64,000 nucleotides of DNA, from contig MPNM01000003.1 in assembly GCA_002239025.1 (NCBI GenBank), positions 78,047-142,046 on the forward strand. The letters are read 5' to 3'. Shown here piece by piece: positions 46,370-55,032 of this stretch (position 1 is the first letter of the stretch; each line of letters starts with the position of its first letter). This stretch comes from Chloroflexi bacterium bin125 (GTDB taxonomy: Bacteria; Chloroflexota; Dehalococcoidia; Bin125). Under the pieces are notes generated by a model. The model was not told the DNA's origin and searched no databases. It saw only the letters and a program-made list of their open reading frames with translations. The position numbers and the translations under genes are program-made.

Positions 46370-47992
46370 TCAGCCTTCCCAGAGTTGGCCGTTGTCGGTC
46401 TGATTGGTGATCGCGAACCAGTAGGCGTTGTGCCCTCCCACTCGCGGCAGCACTTCTCCGTCTGGACCAAGCAAGCTGTCCTCACGAATTGTCCAGACGC
46501 CGCCGTCGGAGTCGGTCAGCAGTCCAGCCGCAGGATCGGCCGACGCAAACTGCACTCCGCCCGACTCGTAGGAACGGCCTCCCTTGCCGTCGGCGGTGGC
46601 GACGACCACGATCGGAACACCGCCGACTTCGTCCAGGGCAAACATGCGCTCTGCGAGTAGTTGGATTGGGTAGGCAGTCAGCGCCTCTCCGATTCGCACC
46701 GCGTAGACATTGTCCTTTTGGGCCAGGCGTTCATCCTCGACCGGAACATTGAACCAGGTGAGCGGGCTGTTGAAATACTCGTTGTAGGCAACGCCCGCTC
46801 CGTAGTCGCGGGCGAAGCCGGTCTCGATGCTGAGCACGGTCGTGTCGGGGTGGCGTGCAAACCACTCGCTCCATGTCGTGACCACCACTGGCAGGACCTT
46901 GAGCCGAATGTCCTCGCCGACCAACGGTCCCCACGCCGGTTTGCCGCTGAACTGGTTCCAGAGCGTGCGCGTGTTGCGGTCGTACATTAGCTTGTTCGAG
47001 CGATAAAGCAGACCGCTGGTGCCAAAGCGATACACCTCAGGCCCCACCCGTCCGTCGAACAGGATTGGCGACCCGCACAGCGTGCAGTAGGCCAATGACA
47101 CCGGTACGCCGCCAATCGTGTCATTGACCATCTCGTGCCAGGCGATGATCCGAATCGGATAGGCGCGGGCGTCGCCGTCGATTTCGACACCAACGACGAC
47201 ATCAGTGTCGTTAATCCACTCAGCCGCTTCCTCGGGGAAGATCTGGGTTGGGAACTCAAGCGGCGGGATGCCGTCGACGCGGACGCCGCCCCACATGATC
47301 TCCCTGGCGTCGATGACGATGTCCTCGTCGGGATTCATCATCTCCGCCATGTCCTCGAACTGACTGCCGAATAGCGCCTGTTTGAAGCGCAGATAGGACG
47401 GCGTCGCTGAGTCCTCAGGATCAAACTCGAAGATGTCTGCGTACTCATAGATCGTGCGATGCTCCTCGCCGTAGCGTCCGGCGAGATACGCCAACACTTG
47501 CTCCCAATACGGATTGGGAAACGCAGCCAGGTCGATGACATACTTGTCGATGGCGCGGGAATCAGAAGCGAGCATTCGCTCAAGCAACGCCTGTCCTGCA
47601 GTCGGGATCGGCAAGTAGCGTCCAAAGAAGCCGTCCAGTGGGCCCCAGAAGATCAACTGCTTGAGGTCGACTGATTCGGGATCGAACGGACCGTTGGTTA
47701 CATCAGCCACCTGTTGTTCCGTTGTTTCAGGTTCATCTTGTTCAATTGCAGCTCGCTCCTGCTGACCGGCAGTTTGCTCGACCGGCTCCTCAGCCTCTTC
47801 CGATTCCTGCCCCTGTGACTGAGCGGGCTGTTCCGATTGAACCTGCTGCTGGATTTCCGCGACCGTTTCCTGTTCCTGTTGCTCCGCTTGCTCGACAGGG
47901 TTGGCCTCCGGATCTTCACCGGAACCGCTGCATGCGCTGGCCAACAGCGCGAACGCAAGAACCGAGACTGCCAACCGCTTGGAGAGGCCCAT
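46370..47992 (-). CDS. DUF3179-domain lipoprotein with Gln/Glu-rich linker
   Basis: A 540-residue exported protein. The ATG at 47992 gives a lipoprotein signal with lipobox LLASAC (Cys21). Residues 28-98 are a Glu/Gln-rich linker. The DUF3179 domain follows (about residues 175-520): the family hallmarks DTDVVVGVEIDGDARAYP, HEMVNDTIGGVPVSLAYCTL, CGSPILFDG and TSGLLYRSNKLMYDRNTRTLW are clear. The domain function is unknown. It is divergent from the first crotonase gene, and converges on nothing directly; the HNH-lacking gene lies beyond its end on the same strand. Confidence 0.88.
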   Translation of the reverse strand: MGLSKRLAVSVLAFALLASACSGSGEDPEANPVEQAEQQEQETVAEIQQQVQSEQPAQSQGQESEEAEEPVEQTAGQQERAAIEQDEPETTEQQVADVTNGPFDPESVDLKQLIFWGPLDGFFGRYLPIPTAGQALLERMLASDSRAIDKYVIDLAAFPNPYWEQVLAYLAGRYGEEHRTIYEYADIFEFDPEDSATPSYLRFKQALFGSQFEDMAEMMNPDEDIVIDAREIMWGGVRVDGIPPLEFPTQIFPEEAAEWINDTDVVVGVEIDGDARAYPIRIIAWHEMVNDTIGGVPVSLAYCTLCGSPILFDGRVGPEVYRFGTSGLLYRSNKLMYDRNTRTLWNQFSGKPAWGPLVGEDIRLKVLPVVVTTWSEWFARHPDTTVLSIETGFARDYGAGVAYNEYFNSPLTWFNVPVEDERLAQKDNVYAVRIGEALTAYPIQLLAERMFALDEVGGVPIVVVATADGKGGRSYESGGVQFASADPAAGLLTDSDGGVWTIREDSLLGPDGEVLPRVGGHNAYWFAITNQTDNGQLWEG

Positions 47993-48114
47993 CGCATCCG
48001 CCCTTCTCGGCGTGGACACTGAGCTGGCCTGGCTACTCAAGCTTTGGTCCGCGCACAACGTCTATGCCCGTATCTTCTCACTAGACCATGCCTGCCGCTG
48101 ATTGGAGCCATGCC

Positions 48115-48903
48115 ATGTCTGAACCACCGCTTCTGTTCGAACCTGATCACGCCAATCGACGCGCGCTCATGACCTTCAACCGTCCAGAGCGAATGAACGC
48201 GATGAGCCCTGATCTCCAGGTGCTGATGCGCGAGGCGATTGAGGAATTCAATCGTGATCCCGAGCTGTGGGTGCTCATCGTCACCGGTGCTGGGGAGCGA
48301 GCCTTCTGCGCCGGTGCAGACCTGTCCAGCACCATTCCCAACGCGACCAGGGCGACTCGCGATGAGCCGCTCAAGGTCAATGAGACTCGCAACTTGCATG
48401 AGGTGCACAAGCCGGTGCTTGCCGCTGTGAATGGCTACTGCATCGCAGGCGGCCTCGAGTTCATGCTTGGCACCGATATTCGCGTCGCCGCCGAGCACGC
48501 CGAGTTCGGTCTCCAGGAAGTGCGCTGGGGCATCGTGCCAGTCGGCGGCTCGCACATTCGTTTGCCGCGACAGATTCCCTGGGCTTGGGCGATGGAGATT
48601 CTGCTCACCGGACGCAGATTGTCGGCCCAGGAAGCATGGCAGTGCGGTCTGGTCAACCGCGTGGTGCCGGCTGATCAACTGATGGAAACGACGAACGAGG
48701 TCGCCGACCGAATCTGCCGCAACGGACCACTCGCCGTGCGCACCGCCAAGGAGATCGCAGTCCGCGGCGCGATGGGCATGTCCTGGGAACAGGCCTGGAG
48801 CCTGGAATCGGTGCTCGGTACCCGAGCCTTCGGCAGCGAAGACGCGATCGAGGGCCCCAGAGCCTTCATGGAGAAGCGCGACCCGGTGTTCAAGGGTCGC
48901 TAA
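48115..48903 (+). CDS. Enoyl-CoA hydratase (crotonase), tandem copy 1
   Basis: A 262-residue crotonase starting MSEPPLLFEPDHANRRA at ATG 48115, with GGAG 7 nt upstream. Family features are TFNRPERMNAM, oxyanion hole AFCAGADLSST and NGYCIAGGLEFMLGTDIRVA. Both catalytic Glu positions are present (QEVRWGIVP and AMEILLTGR), so hydratase activity is likely. It is followed 36 nt later by a close paralogue; the two share most of their residues. Confidence 0.88.
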   Translation: MSEPPLLFEPDHANRRALMTFNRPERMNAMSPDLQVLMREAIEEFNRDPELWVLIVTGAGERAFCAGADLSSTIPNATRATRDEPLKVNETRNLHEVHKPVLAAVNGYCIAGGLEFMLGTDIRVAAEHAEFGLQEVRWGIVPVGGSHIRLPRQIPWAWAMEILLTGRRLSAQEAWQCGLVNRVVPADQLMETTNEVADRICRNGPLAVRTAKEIAVRGAMGMSWEQAWSLESVLGTRAFGSEDAIEGPRAFMEKRDPVFKGR

Positions 48904-48939
48904 CCCGATACGCTCCGATTGCATTCAAGGAGACTGCAC

Positions 48940-49737
48940 ATGTCCGACCAGTCCGATCTGCCGCTGATTTACGAGAAAGACCCGGCCAACCGTCGTGCCG
49001 TGATCACGTTCAACCGACCCGAGCGGATGAACGCAATGTCGTTGGAGCTGTTGTCCCTCTTGCGCGACGCCACCGAGGACTTCAACAACGATCCAGACCT
49101 GTGGGTCGCGATCATTACCGGCGCGGGCGAGCGCGCCTTCTGCGCCGGAGCAGACCTGTCCAGCACAATTCCGGCCAAGGCCGGAGGCGCTCGCAACGAG
49201 CCGCTCAAGGTCAATGAGACGCGCAACCTGCACCGCGTGTTCAAGCCCGTGCTGTCGGCGGTTAACGGTTACTGCATCGCCGGCGGGCTCGAGTACATGC
49301 TTGGCACCGACATCCGTGTCGCAGCAGAACATGCCGAGTTCGGCCTACAGGAAGTCCGCTGGGGTATCGTGCCCGACGCAGGCGCGCACATCCGACTGCC
49401 GCGACAGATTCCCTGGGCCTGGGCGATGGAGATCCTGCTCACTGGTCGTCGGCTCAGCGCGCAAGAGGCTCTGCACTGCGGCCTGATCAATCGCGTTGTG
49501 CCGCTCGAGGACCTTATGTCCACGACTCACGCGATCGCCGATCTGATCTGCGCCAACGGCCCACTGGCTGTGCGCACGGCGAAGGAGATCGTGGTCCGAG
49601 GCTCGATGGGCATGTCCTGGGAGCAGGCCTGGAGCCTGGAATCGGTGCTGGGAACGAGAGCGTTTGGCAGCGAGGATGCGATCGAAGGTCCGAAGGCATT
49701 CATGGAAAAGAGAATGCCGCAGTTCAAGGGCAGGTAG
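48940..49737 (+). CDS. Enoyl-CoA hydratase (crotonase), tandem copy 2
   Basis: A 265-residue paralogue of the preceding gene, starting MSDQSDLPLIYEKD with AAGGAGA upstream. It keeps TFNRPERMNAM, GERAFCAGADLSSTIP, NGYCIAGGLEYMLGTDIRVA, QEVRWGIVPDAGAHIRLP and AMEILLTGRRLSAQEA. Differences cluster in the N-terminal 90 residues and the linker after the oxyanion loop, so the two may prefer different acyl chains. The pair looks like a recent duplication; the shared segments suggest divergence of substrate pocket edges. Confidence 0.88.
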   Translation: MSDQSDLPLIYEKDPANRRAVITFNRPERMNAMSLELLSLLRDATEDFNNDPDLWVAIITGAGERAFCAGADLSSTIPAKAGGARNEPLKVNETRNLHRVFKPVLSAVNGYCIAGGLEYMLGTDIRVAAEHAEFGLQEVRWGIVPDAGAHIRLPRQIPWAWAMEILLTGRRLSAQEALHCGLINRVVPLEDLMSTTHAIADLICANGPLAVRTAKEIVVRGSMGMSWEQAWSLESVLGTRAFGSEDAIEGPKAFMEKRMPQFKGR

Positions 49738-49831
49738 GCGCTGTTCTCGTTAGCGCACCCCCACCCTTGTTCTGTACGTAGTCACTCCCACGCGACCGAG
49801 TGCTCGCAACATCGCGTCAGGAGACATCGTC

Positions 49832-50092
49832 ATGGAAACGGGTTTCTCTTCCCGCCCTCGACTGATTGACCCTCTACGCCTGGTGAAAATCCTCAGAACC
49901 CACGTCGGTGAAGAGGACGCCATTGCCGCCGCCGACGCGCTTCAGGATGAGTTTGCCGAAACGACAACACAACACGACATTCAGATGCTCATGGTGTGGA
50001 TGCGTGCCGAGATGAGTTCTGTGCTCCTCGGGGGGCTATTGGGAGCGAGCACGATCGCTGGAATCGCACTAGCAGTCGCAAAGTTGACTTGA
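49832..50092 (+). CDS. Small protein with C-terminal membrane helix
   Basis: An 86-residue protein that I do not recognise. Residues 1-60 are polar and helical (LRTHVGEEDAIAAADALQDEF), and the C-terminus is one membrane helix (SVLLGGLLGASTIAGIALAVA). The layout, a short coiled-coil then a tail anchor, resembles the small DUF1640-like proteins. AGGAGA lies upstream of the ATG. It stands alone between the crotonase pair and the convergent desaturase gene. Confidence 0.65.
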   Translation: METGFSSRPRLIDPLRLVKILRTHVGEEDAIAAADALQDEFAETTTQHDIQMLMVWMRAEMSSVLLGGLLGASTIAGIALAVAKLT

Positions 50093-50108
50093 GCCCTTTG
50101 CGCCTGCC

Positions 50109-51341
50109 TCAGTCCAGAGTCCCGATGGCGACTGGCATCGTTCCGCGGGGATCGATTTGGTCATCGTCCGGATCGAGCGTGCCGATTGAAGCTTCAATCC
50201 CATCCGACACTCGCGTGACCGCATCTTCCGATGTCATCCCCGGGTTCGCTGTCGCCGGCAGCGGAGTGTTGTACTGATAGTCCGGTTCGGATTGCTGGCG
50301 GTTCCAGGCGTAGCGCATCTCTCGCCAGGCGCTGATCAATGAGCGAGGTTTTGGAAGGTCGTCGGCAATCTCATCGGTGAGCGCCTTCAGGTTGTAACAG
50401 GGCACGCCGGCGAACATGTGATGCTCGATGTGCTTCTCCATGTGCCAGTAGAGGAAGGACGAGACGGGGTCGAGCTTGACGGAACGCGTGCAGAGGCGGA
50501 AATCGGGAACGTTGTCTCGTAGACCAGCGTGTTGAGTTTGGGCGATGAAGTACTTCCACCATGAGCCAATGAAGATCGCTCCGCTGACGACAATCATCAA
50601 CCACCAGAGCTGAAAGACGATCGAGAGCACAATGATCGTCCCGTGGAACGCGAGCGTGAATCGGGCCCAGTTGACAGCAGCGCGGTAGGTTTGCGGATGG
50701 ACCTCCGATAGCGCCCATGTCCAGGCCGTTGAGCCTGCGCCGCCAATACTGTTTGGCGTGTCCATATCGAACTTGCCCATCGCCATTTGCACCGTGGACT
50801 TGAGCAAACGCAGAGCGCCACGAATATTGATAGTGAACATCTCCAGCAACACGAGGGGATGCAGCGACGCCTCTTTTGGCAGTAGCACCTCTCGGTCTCC
50901 GTCGGGGAACAGTGTGTAGCGATGATGGAAGGTGTGGCTCATCCGATACTCGTTGTAGTTGAACCACCCGTACAGCGAGAACACCCGCAGGAATATCCGG
51001 TTGAGACGGTTGGTGCGGAAGACCGTGCCGTGGACTAGCTCATGACACGAGAGTCCGGGCACGAACGACGCGATCGTCCCCAGCAACCAGAGCGACACGC
51101 CAAAGACCGCCCACCAGCCTGACTCAAATGAGACCGCCACCACGGCGGCCAGCCCAACAATCAACCCAAGATGACCCAACGACTGTTGGAATCCTCGCCG
51201 GTTGGAGCGCTCCATCAGCTTCCAGAGCGTTGGTTTGTCGATCGGTGACCGGTACCACTTGACTCTCATCGAGCGCCGAACTTCGATCAGCGGCGGCCAC
51301 TGCCGAGTGCTGGGTGCTCGAGGCTGAGTCATCGTCGCCAT
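50109..51341 (-). CDS. Membrane fatty acid desaturase
   Basis: A 410-residue di-iron membrane desaturase. The three histidine boxes are HELVH (100-104), HTFHH (136-140) and HIEHH (in HMEKHIEHHMFAGVP, around residue 325). Membrane helices flank these (LIVGLAAVVAVSFES, VSLWLLGTIASFVPG). The long N-terminus and C-terminus are cytoplasmic. It introduces a double bond or hydroxyl group in an acyl or carotenoid-like chain; fatty acyl substrates are most likely. GGAGG precedes the ATG. It is divergent from the epoxide-hydrolase-like gene. Confidence 0.88.
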   Translation of the reverse strand: MATMTQPRAPSTRQWPPLIEVRRSMRVKWYRSPIDKPTLWKLMERSNRRGFQQSLGHLGLIVGLAAVVAVSFESGWWAVFGVSLWLLGTIASFVPGLSCHELVHGTVFRTNRLNRIFLRVFSLYGWFNYNEYRMSHTFHHRYTLFPDGDREVLLPKEASLHPLVLLEMFTINIRGALRLLKSTVQMAMGKFDMDTPNSIGGAGSTAWTWALSEVHPQTYRAAVNWARFTLAFHGTIIVLSIVFQLWWLMIVVSGAIFIGSWWKYFIAQTQHAGLRDNVPDFRLCTRSVKLDPVSSFLYWHMEKHIEHHMFAGVPCYNLKALTDEIADDLPKPRSLISAWREMRYAWNRQQSEPDYQYNTPLPATANPGMTSEDAVTRVSDGIEASIGTLDPDDDQIDPRGTMPVAIGTLD

Positions 51342-51420
51342 GCTTGTGAACCTCCAGGCTGTTGGCTCAGGCTAGCGTCGGCGTATCCTTCCTGCGGTTG
51401 GACGAATGGGAGGACTGACG

Positions 51421-52575
51421 ATGACTGACCTGACTGGCTACGGCGCCGACACACTCGATGCGAGCATTCGCTCGCGATTTGTCGAGGGCGTCAATGGACT
51501 GACGATGCACATCCTCGAGGCTGGCTGGCAAGAGGAGGATCGCCCTCGTCTGCTGATGCTGCACGGCTTCCCGGAAATCGCGTTTAGCTGGCGCAGGGTG
51601 ATGCCGCTGCTTGCTGAGGCAGGCTTCCACGTCGTTGCCCCCGACCAACGCGGCTACGGTCGCACGACCGGCTGGACGGCGAACTACGACGACAGCCTGA
51701 TTCCCTACGGCATGTTCAACTTGGCCCGCGACGCGGTCGGCCTGGTCAGTGCGTTGGGCTGGGACAGCGTCGACGGCGTGATTGGTCACGACTTTGGCTC
51801 GCCAGTCGCGGCCTATTGCGCACTGATTCGGCCAGACATCTTCCATTCGGTCGTCACGATGAGCGGGCCGTTCACGGGTCCTCCCGGTTTGCCCGCTGGG
51901 GAGCATCGAGGGTCCGGCGCCGCAGGTTCGGCGAGTATCGCCGACGACCTGGCTAATCTCGATCGTCCGCGCAAGCATTATCAGCTCTACTACTGCACCC
52001 GACCCGCCGACGCCGACATGACCAATGCGCCGCAGGGCGTCCACGACTTCCTCCGCGCCTACTACCACCACAAGAGCGCCGACTGGACGCAGAATCAGCC
52101 TCACCCGCTCAAGGCCTGGATCGCAACCGAGCTGGCCAAGCTGCCGACGTACTACGTGATGGACCTGCAGGAAGATATGCCGACCACGGTCGCGCATGAG
52201 ATGCCGTCTGCTCAGCAGATCGCCGACTGCTCCTGGTTGTCGGAAGCGGAGCTGGCCGTCTACGCAGGCGAGTATGAGCGCAATGGATTCCAGGGCGGTC
52301 TGAACTGGTACCGCGCGACTCGGGATCCCGGATGCTTGGCACAACTGCAAATGTTTCACGGGAAGACGATCGATGTGCCGGCGGCATTCATCGGCGGCGC
52401 GTCCGACTGGGGGGCATTCCAGTCACCCGGCGCATGGGATCGGATGCCGGATGCCTGCTCGAATCTTCTGGGCATGCACCTGGTTGAGGGAGCTGGTCAC
52501 TGGGTCCAACAGGAACAGCCGAAGCAGGTGGCTGAGTTGCTGCTCAACTTCTTCGACGCGGCGGCTTCCACATAG
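51421..52575 (+). CDS. Epoxide-hydrolase-like alpha/beta hydrolase
   Basis: A 384-residue alpha/beta hydrolase. The HGFPE motif (MLHGFPEIAFSWRRVM) and nucleophile Asp in IGHDFGSPVAAY mark the epoxide hydrolase/haloalkane dehalogenase group, where Asp replaces Ser. The acid is in IGGASDWGAF and the histidine in EGAGHWVQQEQP. The ATG at 51421 follows GGGAGGA by 7 nt. Epoxide hydrolysis or dehalogenation cannot be separated by sequence alone; HGFPE favours epoxide hydrolysis. Confidence 0.85.
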   Translation: MTDLTGYGADTLDASIRSRFVEGVNGLTMHILEAGWQEEDRPRLLMLHGFPEIAFSWRRVMPLLAEAGFHVVAPDQRGYGRTTGWTANYDDSLIPYGMFNLARDAVGLVSALGWDSVDGVIGHDFGSPVAAYCALIRPDIFHSVVTMSGPFTGPPGLPAGEHRGSGAAGSASIADDLANLDRPRKHYQLYYCTRPADADMTNAPQGVHDFLRAYYHHKSADWTQNQPHPLKAWIATELAKLPTYYVMDLQEDMPTTVAHEMPSAQQIADCSWLSEAELAVYAGEYERNGFQGGLNWYRATRDPGCLAQLQMFHGKTIDVPAAFIGGASDWGAFQSPGAWDRMPDACSNLLGMHLVEGAGHWVQQEQPKQVAELLLNFFDAAAST

Positions 52576-52584
52576 ATCTTTGTC

Positions 52585-52607
52585 ACACCCGAGCTTGCCT
52601 CGGGTGT
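52585..52607 (+). terminator. Hairpin after the epoxide-hydrolase-like gene
   Basis: A perfect 9-bp stem (ACACCCGAG with CTCGGGTGT) and 5-nt loop starts 9 nt after the stop codon, between convergent genes. Only a TCTC stretch follows. Confidence 0.45.
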
Positions 52608-52646
52608 CTCGCTGTGTGGCCCTATTACCTCCGTGCAGGGCACGGC

Positions 52647-52678
52647 GAGATTGCCGCGACGGAGCGCGGCAATGACGG
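52647..52678. repeat. Family 2 palindromic repeat, copy 1
   Basis: A 9-bp stem, ATTGCCGCG with CGCGGCAAT, with loop ACGGAG, inside a conserved frame GAG...GACGG. It is identical to the inverted copy at 60736-60770 over more than 30 bp. It lies between two convergent genes. Confidence 0.8.
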
Positions 52679-52690
52679 AAATGGTGCGTA

Positions 52691-53755
52691 TCAGCGAAGT
52701 TGCGCCGCAACCTCGTTGACGAAGCGCTCGCTGCACTCCGAGTAGGGGTGGCTCGGATCGAGTGTCGTCCCCGTGATGAAGAAGCGGGTCACTCCGAGTT
52801 CGATCAGTTCTCCCAGGCGTTGGACGCAGTAGTCGGGTGGGCCGAAGATTCCGAAGCTGCCGGCGAACTCCTGCGTCACCTGCGCCGACTGTGCGCTGCC
52901 CTCGCGCGCGTGACCGTGCATGTCGTAGCTGTCGTGGATCTTGGTCAGGACATCGCGCTGAGTGTCCGTGACCGGTCCCACGATGTCGCCGTACATGTTG
53001 GAGAAGCGGGCGAAGAGGGACAGTCCCGGTGAGCCGATGCCCAGGGCGACCTCCGGATCGTCGTGGACGACCGTGGGGAGATATGCGCCGAAGGCGATCT
53101 CAGGGTCAAGCCCAGCCTGTTCACGCGCTTCGCGTGCGACGTTCATGCCCCATTTGATGCGCTCCGGATCGCCGCCGACTGCGAGGCTGACTTGGTCGGC
53201 ATGACGCGCGGCCGCGGCGATCACGCGGGGTCCGGTGGCGGCGACATCGACCGGGACCTTTGCGTACGAGGATTCGAGCCATTCGATGCGACTGGCGTCA
53301 GGCGTATCGGCCAGACCGAGGACATGGACATCGGTCTCGCCGAATGCGACGTCTTCGCCGCGCAGGTAGCCCTGTAGTTGCTCGAGGTAGTGCTCAAAGG
53401 CAGGCACCGCGTGTGGCGCCAGTCCGAGGTGCGCCAGGGCGGAGTCGCCGCGCCCAATCCCCAGATACGCGCGACCGCCACTTTCTGCCTGAATCGCCGC
53501 AATCGCCGAGGCGGTCACGGCAGGATGACGCGTGTAGGAGTTGGTCACCCCTGTTCCCAGCTTGAGCGTCGTCGTTGAATGAGCAGCGACGGTCAGCGCG
53601 ACGTAGCAGTCGCTGGCCCGATTCTGACTGTCGACAAACGTGATCCCGTCGTAACCCAGCTCCTCAGCGCGTTGTGCTTGCCGGGCCGAGGTGAATACAG
53701 ACGGGTCTCCGCTCGACGCGCGCCCTCGGCCTGATGTCCAGAATTCCACTGCCAT
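52691..53755 (-). CDS. LLM-class flavin-dependent oxidoreductase, tandem copy 1
   Basis: A 354-residue luciferase-like monooxygenase (bacterial-luciferase fold), using FMN or F420. Family blocks are the N-terminal VEFWTSGRG, LGYDGITFVDSQN, TLKLGTGVTNSYTRHPAVTA and AYLGIGRGDSALAHLGL, with ADQVSLAVGG in the middle. The related copy upstream shares most of these. It may oxidise or reduce a small organic molecule; expansions of this family are described in SAR202-type Chloroflexota. Starts 5 nt after the stop of copy 2, so the two are one operon. Confidence 0.88.
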   Translation of the reverse strand: MAVEFWTSGRGRASSGDPSVFTSARQAQRAEELGYDGITFVDSQNRASDCYVALTVAAHSTTTLKLGTGVTNSYTRHPAVTASAIAAIQAESGGRAYLGIGRGDSALAHLGLAPHAVPAFEHYLEQLQGYLRGEDVAFGETDVHVLGLADTPDASRIEWLESSYAKVPVDVAATGPRVIAAAARHADQVSLAVGGDPERIKWGMNVAREAREQAGLDPEIAFGAYLPTVVHDDPEVALGIGSPGLSLFARFSNMYGDIVGPVTDTQRDVLTKIHDSYDMHGHAREGSAQSAQVTQEFAGSFGIFGPPDYCVQRLGELIELGVTRFFITGTTLDPSHPYSECSERFVNEVAAQLR

Positions 53756-53760
53756 GACTG

Positions 53761-54828
53761 CTAGCCCTTCAGCTGCGGGATCACGTCCTGCGTGAAGCGA
53801 ACGCTGGACTCGGTGTCGGGATCGTTTGGATCGAGCGGGGAGCCGCGGAAGATGAATCGGTCGATTCCGATTTCAATCAACTCACCCAGACGCTGCACGC
53901 AGTAGTCGGGTGAGCCGAAGACGCCAAAGGAACGCTCGAACTCGGTCGGGATCACCTCGGCCTGGGCGCTACCCGGGCGGCCGTGTCCGTGCATGTCGTA
54001 GGCGTCGTGGATGTCGGTCAGGACTCTGGCCTGCTGTTCGGTCGCCGGGCCGACGACTTCGCCGTACATGTTGGAGAAGCGGGCAAAGAGCGAGACCTGA
54101 CCGGCTCCGATCCGCATTGCCTGCTCTGGATCCTCGTGGACAGCAAGCGGGATGTACGCGGCGAACGGAATCTCCGGGTCGAGCCCTGCCTCTTCTCGGG
54201 CGGTCCGCGCCACATCCATACCCCAGCGGGTCCGCTCGACATCGGCGCCGACGTTGAAGCTGACCCGATCGGCGTGACGAGCGGCGGCCTGGATTACGCG
54301 CGGTCCGGTGGCTGCGACGTCAACCGGCACCTTGGGACCCATGCGATTCATGTAACGGATATTGCTGGCCTGCGGCGTGTCGGCCAGGCCAAGCGCGTCG
54401 ACATCGCTCTCGTCAAAGCCGACGCTCTCGCCGCGTAGGTATGCCTGGAGTTCCTCCAGGTAGCGCTCGAACGGGCCGACGCCATGCGGCGCCAATCCGA
54501 GGTGTGCCAGCGCCGAGTCTCCGCGGCCAATACCCATGTGCGCCCGACCGCGACTCTCGGCCTGCACTGTGGCGATGCACGATGCTGTGATCGCAGCGTG
54601 TCGCGTATACGAATTTGTCACACCGGTGCCCAGTTGAATGCGTGATGTGGCGTGGGCGGCCAGGGCCATTGAGATGTAGCAATCGGGAGCGAGGTTCTGG
54701 CTGTCGACCCAGACGATGCCGTCGTAGCCCATCTGCTCAGCCTGTACGGCCATTTGCACGCCATCGAATACGGTCGGGTCGTCGCTAGTCGGGACGCCGG
54801 CGCCCATCGTCCAGAATTCCACTGACAT
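53761..54828 (-). CDS. LLM-class flavin-dependent oxidoreductase, tandem copy 2
   Basis: A 355-residue paralogue starting MSVEFWTMGAGVPTSDDP at ATG 54828, with GAGGAGAT 5 nt upstream. It shares GYDGIVWVDSQNLAPDCY, LGTGVTNSYTRHAAITA, HMGIGRGDSALAHLGLAPH and ADRVSFNVGA with copy 1. The C-terminal regions are also close (FGSPDYCVQRLGELIEIGI). Similarity to copy 1 looks like about 60% by eye. The first gene of a two-gene operon, divergent from the ABC transporter operon. Confidence 0.88.
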   Translation of the reverse strand: MSVEFWTMGAGVPTSDDPTVFDGVQMAVQAEQMGYDGIVWVDSQNLAPDCYISMALAAHATSRIQLGTGVTNSYTRHAAITASCIATVQAESRGRAHMGIGRGDSALAHLGLAPHGVGPFERYLEELQAYLRGESVGFDESDVDALGLADTPQASNIRYMNRMGPKVPVDVAATGPRVIQAAARHADRVSFNVGADVERTRWGMDVARTAREEAGLDPEIPFAAYIPLAVHEDPEQAMRIGAGQVSLFARFSNMYGEVVGPATEQQARVLTDIHDAYDMHGHGRPGSAQAEVIPTEFERSFGVFGSPDYCVQRLGELIEIGIDRFIFRGSPLDPNDPDTESSVRFTQDVIPQLKG

Positions 54829-54985
54829 CTGAGATCTCCTCAACTTGACCGCGGTAGGTGATTGGCTGGAGGGTAGCTCCTCTCCATTGCAGGACGACGC
54901 ATCAAGGACCGAGTGGATGGACGGGCCCAATGGAGCCGCCCGCCGACCATAAGTTCGTTTCTCACAGTGAGCATTCCAAATTCCC

Positions 54986-54991
54986 TATATT
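54986..54991 (+). promoter_or_regulatory. -10 box (TATATT) for the ABC transporter operon, with adjacent inverted repeat
   Basis: TATATT lies 42 nt upstream of the binding-protein ATG. A TTCGCG...CGCGAA inverted repeat (about 54991-55016) overlaps the expected start of transcription, a possible operator. The -35 is not clear. An AGAGAGAGG ribosome-binding site lies just before the ATG. Confidence 0.4.
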
Positions 54992-55032
54992 TCGCGAAAG
55001 CGGAAAGTACCGCGAAGCGAAGAGAGAGGCCG

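Noticed and set aside
52585..52607. Treating the ACACCCGAG hairpin as a third repeat family
   Set aside because: I found no second copy in the window, so it is listed as a terminator-like hairpin only.
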